Source of the DNA: an uncultured Mucispirillum sp.
GTDB lineage: Bacteria > Chrysiogenota > Deferribacteres > Deferribacterales > Mucispirillaceae
DNA: 64,000 nucleotides
Assembly (NCBI GenBank): GCA_944326705.1
Contig: CALVEY010000005.1
Coordinates: forward strand, 1 to 64,000
Direction: 5' to 3'
The position numbers and the translations under genes are program-made. The notes below the pieces were generated by a model that saw only the letters and a program-made list of their open reading frames with translations, did no database searches and was not told where the DNA came from. This document shows, in pieces, positions 37,111-47,193 of the stretch (within the stretch, counting starts at the first letter, position 1; every line of letters begins with the position of its first letter).

Positions 37111-37571
37111 TATATGCCTTTATAAAGGTTTATCATTTCTAATGCAGCCATAGCAGCATCACTGCCTTTGTTACCTGCTTTTGTTCCTGCTCTTTCAACA
37201 GCCTGTTCAATAGTATCTGTAGTTAATACACCAAAAATTACTGGAATATTATACTGCATAGAAACTGCTGCAACACCTTTTGATACTTCTGCAGCCACAT
37301 AATCAAAATGTGGAGTAGAGCCTCTGATTACTGCGCCTAATGTGATAACAGCATCATATTTGCCGCTTTTAGCAATTTTATTACATACTGATGGTATTTC
37401 AAAAGCTCCTGGAACTCTGTATAAATCTATATCATCAGTATTAACATTATGGCGGAGTAATGTATCTTCTGCGCCGCCAATTAATTCTTTAGTAATAAAT
37501 TCATTAAATCTTGAAGCAACTATTGCAATTTTTAATCCTTTCCCGTCAAAATTTCCTTCAAACACTTTCAT
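37110..37571 (-). CDS. ribH: 6,7-Dimethyl-8-ribityllumazine synthase
   Basis: 153 aa. It makes the lumazine precursor of riboflavin. Signatures: [44 protein letters not shown]. The usual length for an icosahedral or pentameric enzyme. It ends the rib set ribD-ribE-ribBA-ribH. Confidence 0.96.
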   Translation of the reverse strand: MKVFEGNFDGKGLKIAIVASRFNEFITKELIGGAEDTLLRHNVNTDDIDLYRVPGAFEIPSVCNKIAKSGKYDAVITLGAVIRGSTPHFDYVAAEVSKGVAAVSMQYNIPVIFGVLTTDTIEQAVERAGTKAGNKGSDAAMAALEMINLYKGI

Positions 37572-37590
37572 TTTATCCTCTCAATATTTT

Positions 37591-38799
37591 TTATATATCT
37601 AAAATATGACCTAATTTTTGTTTTTTAGTCTGCATATATTTCATATTTTCGCCGCCTATACCGCACTGAATTGGCACTCTTTCCACAATTTCAATACCGT
37701 ATTTCTCAAGACCTGAAAATTTTCTTGGGTTATTAGACATAAAACGCATTTTACTTACTCCCAGCTTTCTTAAAAGCTGAGCACCAAAAGAGTAATCTCT
37801 TTCATCATCTAAAAATCCAAGCTTAATATTAGCTTCCACAGTATCATAACCTTCATCCTGCAGTTTATAAGCTTTAATTTTATTTAAAAGCCCTATACCT
37901 CTGCCTTCTTGAAACATATACAAAATAACGCCTCTGCCTTCCTGCTCTATCATCTGCATAGCAGTATGCAGCTGGTTGCCACAGTCACATCTTAAAGAAG
38001 CAAACCCATCACCTGTTAAACATTGAGAATGAACTCTAACAAGCGGCGGATTACCACCTTCAATATCACCTTTTATTAACGCAACTGCTTCTTTACCGTC
38101 TGCCTTATTTTGGTATCCTTCTATTCTAAATGTTCCAAATTCTGTTGGAAGAATAGCTGATGATACTTTTTCTATTAAGTTGTCATTTATTTTTCTATAT
38201 TCTATTAAGTCTTCAATAGTCAATATTTTTAATGAATGAGTATGAGCAAATTTTTCTAAATCATTCATTCTTGCCATTGTGCCATCATCATTCATTATTT
38301 CGCATATTACTCCAGCATGGTTTAGACCTGCAAGGCGAGCTAAATCAACAGAGCCTTCTGTCTGACCTGGGCGCACTAACACTCCGCCTTCTCTTGCCCT
38401 TAAAGGAAATATATGACCTGGCCTTATTAAATCGCTTTTCTTAGAAAGCGGGTCAGCAAGCACTTTGATAGTTTTTGCCCTGTCAAAAGCTGATATGCCA
38501 GTTGTAACACCTTGTTTTGCTTCAACTGATACTGTAAATGCTGTTCCAAACCTGCATGCATTATTCTGCGACATCTGCTCTAAACCAAGAGCATCGCATC
38601 TATCACCGCTTAATGCAACACATATAAGCCCTCTGCCATATGTGGCCATAAAGTTAACTTTTTCAGGTGTAACAAAATCTGCAGCAAAAACTAAATCACC
38701 TTCGTTTTCACGAGATTCATCATCCGTTAAAATCAGCATACCGCCGGATTTTATTATATTTACTGCCTCTTCAACACTGGCACGAACACTCATATCCAT
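37591..38799 (-). CDS. ribBA: Bifunctional DHBP synthase/GTP cyclohydrolase II
   Basis: 402 aa. The N-terminal RibB half (1-200, DDESRENEGDLVFAADFV) makes the four-carbon unit from ribulose 5-phosphate; the C-terminal RibA half opens GTP, with zinc cysteines in HSQCLTGDGFASLRCDCGNQL. Both halves appear intact. It is preceded by ribE with six bases between. Confidence 0.96.
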   Translation of the reverse strand: MDMSVRASVEEAVNIIKSGGMLILTDDESRENEGDLVFAADFVTPEKVNFMATYGRGLICVALSGDRCDALGLEQMSQNNACRFGTAFTVSVEAKQGVTTGISAFDRAKTIKVLADPLSKKSDLIRPGHIFPLRAREGGVLVRPGQTEGSVDLARLAGLNHAGVICEIMNDDGTMARMNDLEKFAHTHSLKILTIEDLIEYRKINDNLIEKVSSAILPTEFGTFRIEGYQNKADGKEAVALIKGDIEGGNPPLVRVHSQCLTGDGFASLRCDCGNQLHTAMQMIEQEGRGVILYMFQEGRGIGLLNKIKAYKLQDEGYDTVEANIKLGFLDDERDYSFGAQLLRKLGVSKMRFMSNNPRKFSGLEKYGIEIVERVPIQCGIGGENMKYMQTKKQKLGHILDI

Positions 38800-38805
38800 T
38801 TATAA

Positions 38806-39441
38806 CTACCTTTTAAAACCTAATATTAATGATTTTAATTTATTATCTTTTTCTTCAGAATAAACCATTTTTTCTACATATCTGGCAATAATATCTGATT
38901 CTAAATTAACTATATCGCCATTTTTTTTATACTTTAAGTTTGTATTTTCATAAGTATGTGGAATAACTGCAACTTCAAAGCTGTCATTTTTTACATCAGC
39001 AACTGTTAAGCTGATACCATCTATTGCTACAGAGCATTTTGACACAATATACTTATCAATATGCTTAGGACAGCTTATAAATAATTTATAAGAATCACCA
39101 TACTTAGTAATATTTAAAATTCTTCCTGTGCCATCAACATGGCCCTGAACAATATGACCGCCAAGCCTTGATGATAAAGTTAAAGCTCTTTCTAAATTTA
39201 CAATACTGCCGATTTTAATATTATTAAGTGATGTTTTTGCAATTGTTTCATAGCTTACATCAGCTTCAAAAAAGCTGCTGCCAAAACTGACTGCCGTTAA
39301 ACAGACACCGTTAACTGCAATAGAATCACCTAAAAGCAAACCTTCAGTTACTTTATTACATTCTACTTTCAACTTTAAACTTTTATCGCCTTTTGTTAAG
39401 GCGCTTATTTTTCCAAGCTCTTCTATTATTCCAGTAAACAT
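38806..39441 (-). CDS. ribE: Riboflavin synthase alpha chain
   Basis: 211 aa with two lumazine-binding repeats, the first starting MFTGIIEELG and the second near residue 97 (GHIVQGHVDGTG). It dismutates two lumazines to riboflavin. Six bases separate it from ribD and ribBA. Confidence 0.96.
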   Translation of the reverse strand: MFTGIIEELGKISALTKGDKSLKLKVECNKVTEGLLLGDSIAVNGVCLTAVSFGSSFFEADVSYETIAKTSLNNIKIGSIVNLERALTLSSRLGGHIVQGHVDGTGRILNITKYGDSYKLFISCPKHIDKYIVSKCSVAIDGISLTVADVKNDSFEVAVIPHTYENTNLKYKKNGDIVNLESDIIARYVEKMVYSEEKDNKLKSLILGFKR

Positions 39442-39447
39442 ATTATT

Positions 39448-40581
39448 CTACTTATAATTTTTAGTAAATTCTACAGCCTGTGCTGCATAATCATTTATTC
39501 TTGCAGATATTAATATATCTTTGCCGCATGTATTTATTTCATAGTCTTTGAATACTAATGCTTCATTCATATTATCAATACCTATGCCGCCTATTGATGA
39601 AATGGCATCTTTTCCACCAATTATTTTTGGAGCAATAAATGCTTCCAGCCTGTCTACAAGCCTGTTATCAAAAAAAGAGCCGTTTACTCTGCTGCCTGCT
39701 TCAACAAATACATTCATATGTCCTAATTCATATAATGAATGAAGCACTTCTTTTATATCAAGCATTCCATTTATGCAAGGAACGTTTATAACTTTTATAT
39801 TTTTATCATTAAGCTGCATAATTTTGCTGCTGTCAGCATTTTCTGAAGTATAAATAATTACTGGTGCATCTGCTGCACTATTTACCATATTGGCATTAAT
39901 ATCTATTTTTAAGCTGCTGTCAAGCACTGCTCTAACTGGCTGCCTTGCAGCATCTTTTCTTCTATCAGTCATTAATGGGTTATCTGCTTCTACTGTTCCA
40001 ATACCTGTTAAAACTACATCTGAAAAACCACGCATCTTATGAACAAGTTCTCTAGCATTATCGCCAGTTATCCATTTAGAATGGCCTGTTTTACATGCAA
40101 TCCTGCCATCTATACTGCTTGCAGTTTTTAATGTTACATAAGGTAATTTTACTGTCTGATATTTAATAAAATCTTCTATTAATAAGCTGCATTCTTCTGC
40201 TAAAATACCATATTCTACTTCAATGCCTGCATTTTTAAGAATATTTACACCCTGCCCTCTGTGTTTTGGGTTAATATCAAGCACACCTATATAAACTTTT
40301 TTAATACCTGATGAAATAATTTTTTCAACACAAGGTGGCGTTTTTCCATAGGTAGAGCATGGCTCAAGTGTAACAAAAAGCTCGCAGCCTGCAACATCTT
40401 CACCTGCATTTTTTATAGCATTTACTTCAGCATGATGACTACCGTATTTTTCATGGATACCATAAACTGCCTGCCCATTTTTTATAACAGCAGCACCAAC
40501 TAATGGGTTAGTTAAAGTAAATCCTTTAGCATTACGGGCAAGCTCAACACACCTGCCCATAACAGCTTCTTTATTCTGCAT
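39448..40581 (-). CDS. ribD: Bifunctional pyrimidine deaminase/reductase
   Basis: 377 aa from the ATG at 40581 (MQNKEAVMGRCVELA); a TTG seven codons earlier or an ATG seven codons later are alternatives. The N-terminal deaminase has HAEVNAI and PCSTYGKTPPC; the C-terminal reductase has KTASSIDGRIA and VFVEAGSRVNGSFF. It overlaps plsY by 11 bases, leaving no room for an FMN riboswitch, which commonly controls ribD operons. Confidence 0.95.
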   Translation of the reverse strand: MQNKEAVMGRCVELARNAKGFTLTNPLVGAAVIKNGQAVYGIHEKYGSHHAEVNAIKNAGEDVAGCELFVTLEPCSTYGKTPPCVEKIISSGIKKVYIGVLDINPKHRGQGVNILKNAGIEVEYGILAEECSLLIEDFIKYQTVKLPYVTLKTASSIDGRIACKTGHSKWITGDNARELVHKMRGFSDVVLTGIGTVEADNPLMTDRRKDAARQPVRAVLDSSLKIDINANMVNSAADAPVIIYTSENADSSKIMQLNDKNIKVINVPCINGMLDIKEVLHSLYELGHMNVFVEAGSRVNGSFFDNRLVDRLEAFIAPKIIGGKDAISSIGGIGIDNMNEALVFKDYEINTCGKDILISARINDYAAQAVEFTKNYK

Positions 40582-41182
40582 CTTTTTCTTTTTTCCTGAC
40601 AAATCTGTTTTCTTCGCCTTTTATTATACGCACAATATTTGAGCGGTGTTTAAATATTACAAAGAAAACTATAACAGCAGTAAGCACTTTAAGTGCAAAC
40701 CAGTCACTCATAGCACATACTGCAATAAGCAGTGTAAGAGAGCCTAAAATAGAGCCTGCTGACACCATTTTTGTTGCAAGAAAAACTATTATAAATACAA
40801 TAAGCCCTATACCTATCTCTACAGGAGCAAGAGCTAAAAACACACCTGCACCAGTTGCAACACCTTTGCCGCCTTTAAATCCAAGAAATACTGTATATGT
40901 ATGACCAAGAACAACAACTGCTGCTGTAACTAATGTAATAATAGTCTGACCATAAAAATGAAGTGATATAAATACAGGAATAAATCCTTTTAATGCATCA
41001 AGCACAAATACACTTATAAAACCCCATTTTCCAAGAACCCTTGCTGCATTTGTAGCACCAGCATTGCCACTGCCAACAGTTCTTATATCTATTTTTTTAA
41101 CAAGCTTAACTATAATATATGCAAATGGTATTGCACCAATAAAATATGCTGCTATAATTAATAATATCTGTGGTATTGTCAT
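40571..41182 (-). CDS. plsY: Glycerol-3-phosphate acyltransferase PlsY
   Basis: 203 aa, about five membrane helices. It acylates glycerol-3-phosphate with acyl phosphate, the first step of phospholipid synthesis. Motifs GSGNAGATNAARVLG and GFKGGKGVATG are intact. It follows pgsA by three bases, a natural lipid pair. Confidence 0.95.
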   Translation of the reverse strand: MTIPQILLIIAAYFIGAIPFAYIIVKLVKKIDIRTVGSGNAGATNAARVLGKWGFISVFVLDALKGFIPVFISLHFYGQTIITLVTAAVVVLGHTYTVFLGFKGGKGVATGAGVFLALAPVEIGIGLIVFIIVFLATKMVSAGSILGSLTLLIAVCAMSDWFALKVLTAVIVFFVIFKHRSNIVRIIKGEENRFVRKKEKDAE

Positions 41183-41185
41183 AAT

Positions 41186-41746
41186 TTATGCAATCTCCCC
41201 TTTATTTTCATTTCTAAAGTAATCTCTATAATATACAAATGCTGAATATATAGATAATACTAATGCTGCATACATAAGAATAGTTCCTATTAAGAACCAG
41301 TTTATGCCAAGCCATGTAATTTTAAATGAAAGCATACCTATTGCTACCATTTGAAAAGTTGTTTTTAACTTACCCCATATACCTGCTGCAATAATTACAC
41401 CTTTGCTGGCAGCAAGATTACGCAAAGCTTCCATTGCAAAATCTCTTGCAAGCATTAATACGGCTATCCACCAGTAAAGCCTGTCTAAATCTATTAATGC
41501 AATTAAGGCTGCTGCCACAAGTATTTTATCAGCAATAGGGTCTAATATTTTACCTAAATCGGTAACCATATTATACTTTCTTGCAATATAACCATCAAGG
41601 AAATCTGAAACACCTGCAAATATAAAAATAATTGTTGCAGTCACATTACTCCAGTCTTTATTTATGTAAAGCACAATAAGATAAAGAGGTATAGCCACAA
41701 CTCTTACTATTGTTAACTGGTTAGCAATATTAAGCTCTAATTTCAT
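41186..41746 (-). CDS. pgsA: CDP-diacylglycerol-glycerol-3-phosphate phosphatidyltransferase
   Basis: 186 aa, membrane enzyme. The CDP-alcohol phosphotransferase motif is complete, from DFLDGYIARKY to GKILDPIADK. It makes phosphatidylglycerol phosphate. Other members of the family (such as cardiolipin or serine branches) are less likely, given the length and the NQLTIVRVVAIP start. Confidence 0.94.
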   Translation of the reverse strand: MKLELNIANQLTIVRVVAIPLYLIVLYINKDWSNVTATIIFIFAGVSDFLDGYIARKYNMVTDLGKILDPIADKILVAAALIALIDLDRLYWWIAVLMLARDFAMEALRNLAASKGVIIAAGIWGKLKTTFQMVAIGMLSFKITWLGINWFLIGTILMYAALVLSIYSAFVYYRDYFRNENKGEIA

Positions 41747-41771
41747 AATCTCCTCCTGTTAAAATTATAGG

Positions 41772-42251
41772 TTATGCATCTATAAATTCAATTTTAATAA
41801 TTTCATATTCAGTTTCACCTTTTGGTGCCTGAACAGTGAAATCATCACCTTCTTCCTTACCCATCATAGCTCTTGCAAGTGGTGACATAATAGATATTTT
41901 ACCATTAAAAATATCTGCTTCATCACTGCCTACAATAGTGTATGTTTTTTGTTCTTCTGTATCAATATTTTCAATAGTTACTGTTGCACCAAAAGCAACT
42001 TTATCACCAGACATTTGTGATATATCTATAATTTCAAAAAGGCTCATTTTATATTCAAGCTCGTTAATACGGGCTTCAATCATACCCTGCCTTTCTTTTG
42101 CTGCATCATATTCAGCATTTTCACTTAAATCCCCATGTCCTCTTGCTTCTTGAATAGCAAGTATTACTTCATTCCTATCTACATTACGCAGTTTATCAAG
42201 CTCTGCTTTTAATTTTTCATAACCACCGCGTGTTATAGGTATTCTGCTCAT
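41772..42251 (-). CDS. greA: Transcription elongation factor GreA
   Basis: 159 aa, normal length. The N-terminal coiled coil (1-75, PITRGGYEKLKAELDKL, with acidic tip near ENAEYDAAKE) is followed by an FKBP-like C-terminal domain. It rescues backtracked RNA polymerase. First gene of the long minus-strand run; the 121-base gap upstream is AT-rich with no confident terminator. Confidence 0.96.
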   Translation of the reverse strand: MSRIPITRGGYEKLKAELDKLRNVDRNEVILAIQEARGHGDLSENAEYDAAKERQGMIEARINELEYKMSLFEIIDISQMSGDKVAFGATVTIENIDTEEQKTYTIVGSDEADIFNGKISIMSPLARAMMGKEEGDDFTVQAPKGETEYEIIKIEFIDA

Positions 42252-42372
42252 TTACATCTCCTTGAAATCTATATTTTTTTTATTTATCCCATTTTTATAC
42301 CTTTTATTCAGGTATTTTTAAAATATCTTAAAAGCATATCATATTTTTTTAAAAAGCGGTATAAAAAAAATA

Positions 42373-44022
42373 CTATTTTAGAATTTTTTCTATATTGTTT
42401 TCTTCTATGCTGTTTTTGCTGCTACTGCTGTGTATTTTTTCTGGATATGCACTAACTATTCCATCTTTTAATGTTATAGTAAGCTCTTTATCCATTTCCA
42501 CTTTATTAACTGATGATATTATTTTGTCTTTTTGAGTTACAACAGCATAACCTCTTTCTATAACATTTTGTGGGTCAAGCAGACGCAGTTTACTTTCAAG
42601 CATGGAAACATCAGCATTTTTATTAAATCTGTAATCAATCATATACTGGTCTAACCGTCTAAAATATTCTTTTAACAGGCTGTTTGAAGCTGCATATTTT
42701 TCTCTTACTGCTCTTAAAAGAGCTTTTTCTATTGTATCAAGCTTATATTTATAACTGTCTAACTTTTTAGCAGGGTTAAATAAGCTTATTTTATTAGTAT
42801 AAAATTCTAAACGGGCAGCTTTCTTTTCAAGTTTATTTGATACTGCTGTTTTTATATTTTTTTTATACATTATCTCTTTTTGGTTATAGTTTGAAAGTTT
42901 AACAGCCATATTTGCCAGCAATGTTTTACGGCTGTTAGCTATTCTTACTTTATATGCTTCTATTAAATTATTAGGATTAGAGGCAGCAACCACGCTTTCA
43001 TATTTTGCAAGCTTTTTATTTAGTTCATATAATCTTTTATTAAGAATATTTTCTATCATATTATTAAAGCCGGCAATTTTATGATTAAGCTTTATAAGTT
43101 TATTCTGTGGCGATTTACTTTCTAATTTTAATGAAGCCATATCAAGCTGCTGATTTTTTTTCTCAAGCATATTTATCATATTTTTATTTAATACAAATAT
43201 ATATTTTTCAAGCAGCTGCTGAGCGGCTTTATAGTTAGATGATAAATATGCAGCTGCTGCAGTTGGAGTTGCTGCTCTATAGTCTGCTACATAGTCTATA
43301 ATGGTAAAGTCTGTTTCATGACCTACTGCACTAATAAGAGGAACTTTTGAAGCAGCTGCTGCTCGAGCTACAGCTTCCTGATTAAAAACAGCTAAATCTT
43401 CCATACTGCCGCCACCGCGCATAACAACTATTACATCATATCTTTCTGTATGACTTCCTGCTTTTAAGATTGTATCTGCAATAACTTGTGCATTTTCTAT
43501 ATTCTGCACAGGAATATTCCACACATCTATTAAATATCTGCCTTTTTCATTTTTAGTAGTAACTATAAAATCTTTAATTACAGCACCAGTTAATGCGGTT
43601 AATACAGCCACTCTGTATGGATATTTAGGAATTGGTCTTTTTCTTGATTCATCAAAAAGGCCTTCTGCAAAAAGTTTCTTTTTCATTTCTTCAAACTGCT
43701 TCCATAAAAGCCCTTCTGAATCATATTCTATTTTTTTTACATTTATCTGATAACTGCTTGATTTATCATAAGTTTTTATATCACCATACACTTTTACTTT
43801 ATCACCAAGTTTAGGCATAAAATTATTAGATGCATGATAATATTTAAAATAAGTTGCATTTAATATAGCATCGCCTTCCTTTAATGTAAAATATATATGG
43901 CCGCTTGAATTCTGCTTTGATACCTGCGATATCTCACCTGTTACTGCAACCATCTCTGGGAAGGCATTTTTTAATATACTTGATAATATCTGTGATATTT
44001 CTTTAACACTAAATTCCTGCAT
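42373..44022 (-). CDS. xseA: Exodeoxyribonuclease VII large subunit
   Basis: 549 aa, longer than the usual 400-460. The OB-fold (about 15-100) and catalytic core with VVMRGGGSMEDLAVFN and SAVGHETDFTIIDYVADYRAATPTAA are normal; the extra length is in a long Lys-rich coiled-coil arm (about 270-470). It pairs with XseB, coded far downstream. Last gene of mutL-miaA-ftsB-like-xseA. Confidence 0.95.
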   Translation of the reverse strand: MQEFSVKEISQILSSILKNAFPEMVAVTGEISQVSKQNSSGHIYFTLKEGDAILNATYFKYYHASNNFMPKLGDKVKVYGDIKTYDKSSSYQINVKKIEYDSEGLLWKQFEEMKKKLFAEGLFDESRKRPIPKYPYRVAVLTALTGAVIKDFIVTTKNEKGRYLIDVWNIPVQNIENAQVIADTILKAGSHTERYDVIVVMRGGGSMEDLAVFNQEAVARAAAASKVPLISAVGHETDFTIIDYVADYRAATPTAAAAYLSSNYKAAQQLLEKYIFVLNKNMINMLEKKNQQLDMASLKLESKSPQNKLIKLNHKIAGFNNMIENILNKRLYELNKKLAKYESVVAASNPNNLIEAYKVRIANSRKTLLANMAVKLSNYNQKEIMYKKNIKTAVSNKLEKKAARLEFYTNKISLFNPAKKLDSYKYKLDTIEKALLRAVREKYAASNSLLKEYFRRLDQYMIDYRFNKNADVSMLESKLRLLDPQNVIERGYAVVTQKDKIISSVNKVEMDKELTITLKDGIVSAYPEKIHSSSSKNSIEENNIEKILK

Positions 44023-44033
44023 AATATACTCAA

Positions 44034-44324
44034 TTATTTCTTTTCTTCTGTAGTTTTATTATCTTCTATAATATATACATCTTCGCCCATTTTCTGCAGA
44101 CCAAGTTCTCTTCTTATAATCCCTTCTAAGTATTCCTGATTTTTAATGGCAAGCTCTAATTCTCTTTCTTTTTCTGCTATTTCTTTATCCATTTCTCTAA
44201 GCCTTTCTTCATAGCTTTGACGAACTGTTACAAGCTCATTATATTTAAGCACACCATTATGACCAAAAATAATATAAAATACAATAGCACATATAATTAC
44301 TGTAAATATTATTGCATACCTCAT
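44034..44324 (-). CDS. FtsB/DivIC-like septum formation initiator
   Basis: 96 aa. An N-terminal membrane helix (3-20) is followed by a coiled coil (about 32-72) and the family end motif EGIIRRELGLQKMGEDVYII. It should act in the FtsB-FtsL-FtsQ divisome complex at the membrane. Its start overlaps the miaA stop by four bases. Confidence 0.88.
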   Translation of the reverse strand: MRYAIIFTVIICAIVFYIIFGHNGVLKYNELVTVRQSYEERLREMDKEIAEKERELELAIKNQEYLEGIIRRELGLQKMGEDVYIIEDNKTTEEKK

Positions 44325-45241
44325 AACAAGCTCCTTTTTCCATTAATCAAATCTATTAAGTTATTTTCAAGCAGCAAAACATCATCATACATAACTACAT
44401 TTTCTTTATTTCTAAACCAGGTAAACTGTCGCTTTGCAAAATGCCTTGTTTCTTTTGCTATCTGGCTTATAATATGTTCTTCACTTCCGCCATTTATAAT
44501 ATAATCAGCAATTAATTTATAGCCTATTGCTCTAAATGATGGACATTCTGTATTATACCCTGCATTTAAAAGGTTTTCCACTTCCTGTTTCCAGCCTTTT
44601 TTCCACATTTGCACAGTTCTTTCGTTTATTTTTTCATAAAGCCCTTTTCTGTCCTGCCATAAAACTGCACAGGTATATTTATATTTTGGCTCTCTGTTGT
44701 ATTTTTTATGCGCTTCTGTAAAAGAGATACCAAGTCCATAATATATTTCTAATGCACGAATAATTCTTGCAGGGTCATTACTGCTGATTTTAACTGCATA
44801 TTCATTATCTACCTGCATAAGTTTATTATATAATGCACCTAAGCCGTCAAGTTCTGCTTTTTTCTGCAGCTCCTGCCTGATATTGCTCTCAATTTCTGGG
44901 CAGTTAAATATACCATCAGTTAATGATTTAATATAAAGCCCTGTGCCACCTGCTATTACAGGTACTTTACCTCTTTTTATTATATCATCAATAAGCTCTT
45001 CTGCCTGCTGAACAAATATGCCTGCAGAATAACATTCATCTGGCTGCATAATATCTATAAGATGATGTTTTACCTGCTGCATTTCCTGCTTACTGACTTT
45101 TGCTGTGCCAATATCAAGCCCTTTATATACTTGAAAAGCATCAGCACTTATAATTTCAACAATTCCTGTTTTTAATGCAGCATTAAAAGCTGTTCCACTT
45201 TTGCCGGAAGATGTAGGGCCTGTAATAATAGGTATTATCAT
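44321..45241 (-). CDS. miaA: tRNA dimethylallyltransferase
   Basis: 306 aa from MIIPIITGPTSSGKSG, whose ATG overlaps the mutL stop as ATGA; a longer frame exists but adds residues foreign to the family. It prenylates A37 of tRNAs reading UNN codons. The P-loop GPTSSGKS and the DAFQVYKGLDIGTAK segment are intact. The mutL-miaA pairing is classical. Confidence 0.96.
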   Translation of the reverse strand: MIIPIITGPTSSGKSGTAFNAALKTGIVEIISADAFQVYKGLDIGTAKVSKQEMQQVKHHLIDIMQPDECYSAGIFVQQAEELIDDIIKRGKVPVIAGGTGLYIKSLTDGIFNCPEIESNIRQELQKKAELDGLGALYNKLMQVDNEYAVKISSNDPARIIRALEIYYGLGISFTEAHKKYNREPKYKYTCAVLWQDRKGLYEKINERTVQMWKKGWKQEVENLLNAGYNTECPSFRAIGYKLIADYIINGGSEEHIISQIAKETRHFAKRQFTWFRNKENVVMYDDVLLLENNLIDLINGKRSLL

Positions 45242-47130
45242 CTGTAAAATTTCCTTGCAAGCTCCTGCACAGTCATCATATATATAATTGGTCTGCCGTG
45301 TGGGCATGTACCAAAATTATCAGTATTAAAAAGCAGTGTAACAAGATACTCCATTTCTGCATAAGTTAATTCATTACCTGCTTTTATGGCAGATTTACAT
45401 GAAAGCATAGCCCGCGGAGCTTCTTCCTGCTTTGATTTACCAGTTAAGCATAAGTCTACTGCTATATTTGTAAACTCTTTTGCTATATTTTTTCTTATAA
45501 TATTATATGGCACTCTTAAAATTTCAAGCTTATCTATACCTGTAATTTTATAAGCATATCCAAAAGATTCTATAATAACTTTATACCTGTCAATATTTTC
45601 TATAATTTCATCAGTCATTACAACTTCTACTGCATCATGCAGAACTATGGAAGGCTTTGGTTTAGCAGCATTATCTGACTGTATTTTTTCAAAAAGTATT
45701 CTTTCATGTGCTGCATGCTGGTCAATAAATAATATTTCTTTATTCGGTGTTTCTATAATAATATATGTTTTATCTACCTGACCTACAACTCTAAATTCTC
45801 CACCTGCTATACGGCTGTCAAGTGTATCTGCATTACTATTTAATGCTTCTTTATTATCATTATTAACTACTGGAATATCTTCAAGTGTTTCATCAAGAGA
45901 TAAAGTATATGCAGGCTGTGGCATTTTTATTTCAGAGCTTTCTTCTGCAGCTGCTTTTGGACTGTTATTATAAGAAGTATTGCTACTGCTGCTTTTATAC
46001 TCTGAAAAAGTTTTATAACTATTATCTTTATTAAATACAGGTTTATTTTCAACTGGTTTTTCATATTCTACATTACTCTGCTCTTTATTATCTTGTTTTT
46101 CATTAATAGTATAACCCTGCTGTATATAGTTGCCAGTATATCCAGTATTTACGCCTTTGCCTTTAAAAGAATTTGCTACAGCGTCACTTACAAGAGAAAA
46201 CATTTCTCCAGCATTTACAAATCTTACTTCAAGTTTTGCAGGGTGCACATTAGCATCAACTATGTCTGGACTAATTCTAATATCTATAACTGCTGCAGGA
46301 AATCTGCCATCTGGTATAAGCCTGTGATATGCATTAATAACTGCCTGCACTAAACTTGTATCTTTTATAAGCCTGCCATTAACACCAATGATAATAGCGT
46401 CTCTTTTTAACCTGTCACTAGCTGATGGCAGTGTGGCGCAGGCTATTATTTTTTTACCAGCATACTCAGCCACTCCTTGACAGAATGCTTTACCACTGAA
46501 TACTTTAGCTGCTCTTACTGCTGTATCATCAGTAGATAATGCATGATATACTTCTTTATCATTACATTTTAAAGTAATATCTATATCTGGATTAATAAGA
46601 GAAAAATGTTTTATAAGCTTTATAATTTCTGCTTCCAGACTTTTAGAGCTTTTTAAAAACTTACGCCTTGCAGGCAGATTTTCAAATAGTCTGTCAGCTT
46701 CTATAATTGTGCCTTTTACTGCTGCAGTTGGCTTAATTTCTCCAATTTTACCATACTGGCATGTGATAGTATATGCTTTGCCGTCTTTACCACTTGTAAT
46801 TTTAAAATCACTTACAGAAGATATTGCAGCTAACGCTTCTCCCCTGAAGCCAAAAGTAGCAGCAGAATAAACATCTTCCACTGTTTCTGCCTTACTTGTT
46901 GCAAAACGCTCTAATGCAAGTGGTAAATCATCTTTATCTATTCCTTTGCCATTATCAGTAACTTTTATTTTATTTAATCCGCCTTCATTAATTTCAACAA
47001 TAATTTTTGTTGCTCCAGCATCGCATGAGTTTTCTATTAATTCTTTTACAACATTAAAAGGTTTTTCAACCACTTCACCTGCTGCTATTTTAGAAGCAAC
47101 TTCTGGGGACAGCCTTTTTATTACAGACAT
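45238..47130 (-). CDS. mutL: DNA mismatch repair protein MutL with endonuclease motif
   Basis: 630 aa. The N-terminal GHKL ATPase has VVKELIENSCDAG, DNGKGI and GFRGEALAAISSV. A disordered linker (about 335-440, rich in N, S and K) leads to the C-terminal domain with the endonuclease motif DQHAAHERILFE (D470) and CPHGRP. This motif marks a nicking MutL, as in bacteria without MutH. Confidence 0.96.
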   Translation of the reverse strand: MSVIKRLSPEVASKIAAGEVVEKPFNVVKELIENSCDAGATKIIVEINEGGLNKIKVTDNGKGIDKDDLPLALERFATSKAETVEDVYSAATFGFRGEALAAISSVSDFKITSGKDGKAYTITCQYGKIGEIKPTAAVKGTIIEADRLFENLPARRKFLKSSKSLEAEIIKLIKHFSLINPDIDITLKCNDKEVYHALSTDDTAVRAAKVFSGKAFCQGVAEYAGKKIIACATLPSASDRLKRDAIIIGVNGRLIKDTSLVQAVINAYHRLIPDGRFPAAVIDIRISPDIVDANVHPAKLEVRFVNAGEMFSLVSDAVANSFKGKGVNTGYTGNYIQQGYTINEKQDNKEQSNVEYEKPVENKPVFNKDNSYKTFSEYKSSSSNTSYNNSPKAAAEESSEIKMPQPAYTLSLDETLEDIPVVNNDNKEALNSNADTLDSRIAGGEFRVVGQVDKTYIIIETPNKEILFIDQHAAHERILFEKIQSDNAAKPKPSIVLHDAVEVVMTDEIIENIDRYKVIIESFGYAYKITGIDKLEILRVPYNIIRKNIAKEFTNIAVDLCLTGKSKQEEAPRAMLSCKSAIKAGNELTYAEMEYLVTLLFNTDNFGTCPHGRPIIYMMTVQELARKFYR

Positions 47131-47158
47131 ACTTTATCCTTATATTTATTTGAACAGT

Positions 47159-47187
47159 ATTTTACTAGATTTTTTATTTTTTTACAA
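47159..47187 (-). promoter_or_regulatory. Predicted promoter of mutL-miaA-ftsB-like-xseA
   Basis: Minus strand TTGTAA and TAAAAT are 17 bases apart, just after the terminator of the preceding gene and about 30 bases before mutL. Confidence 0.5.
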
Positions 47188-47193
47188 TAGGGC

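Noticed and set aside
40582-40640. FMN riboswitch before ribD
   Set aside because: The region is plsY coding sequence and shows no RFN consensus.
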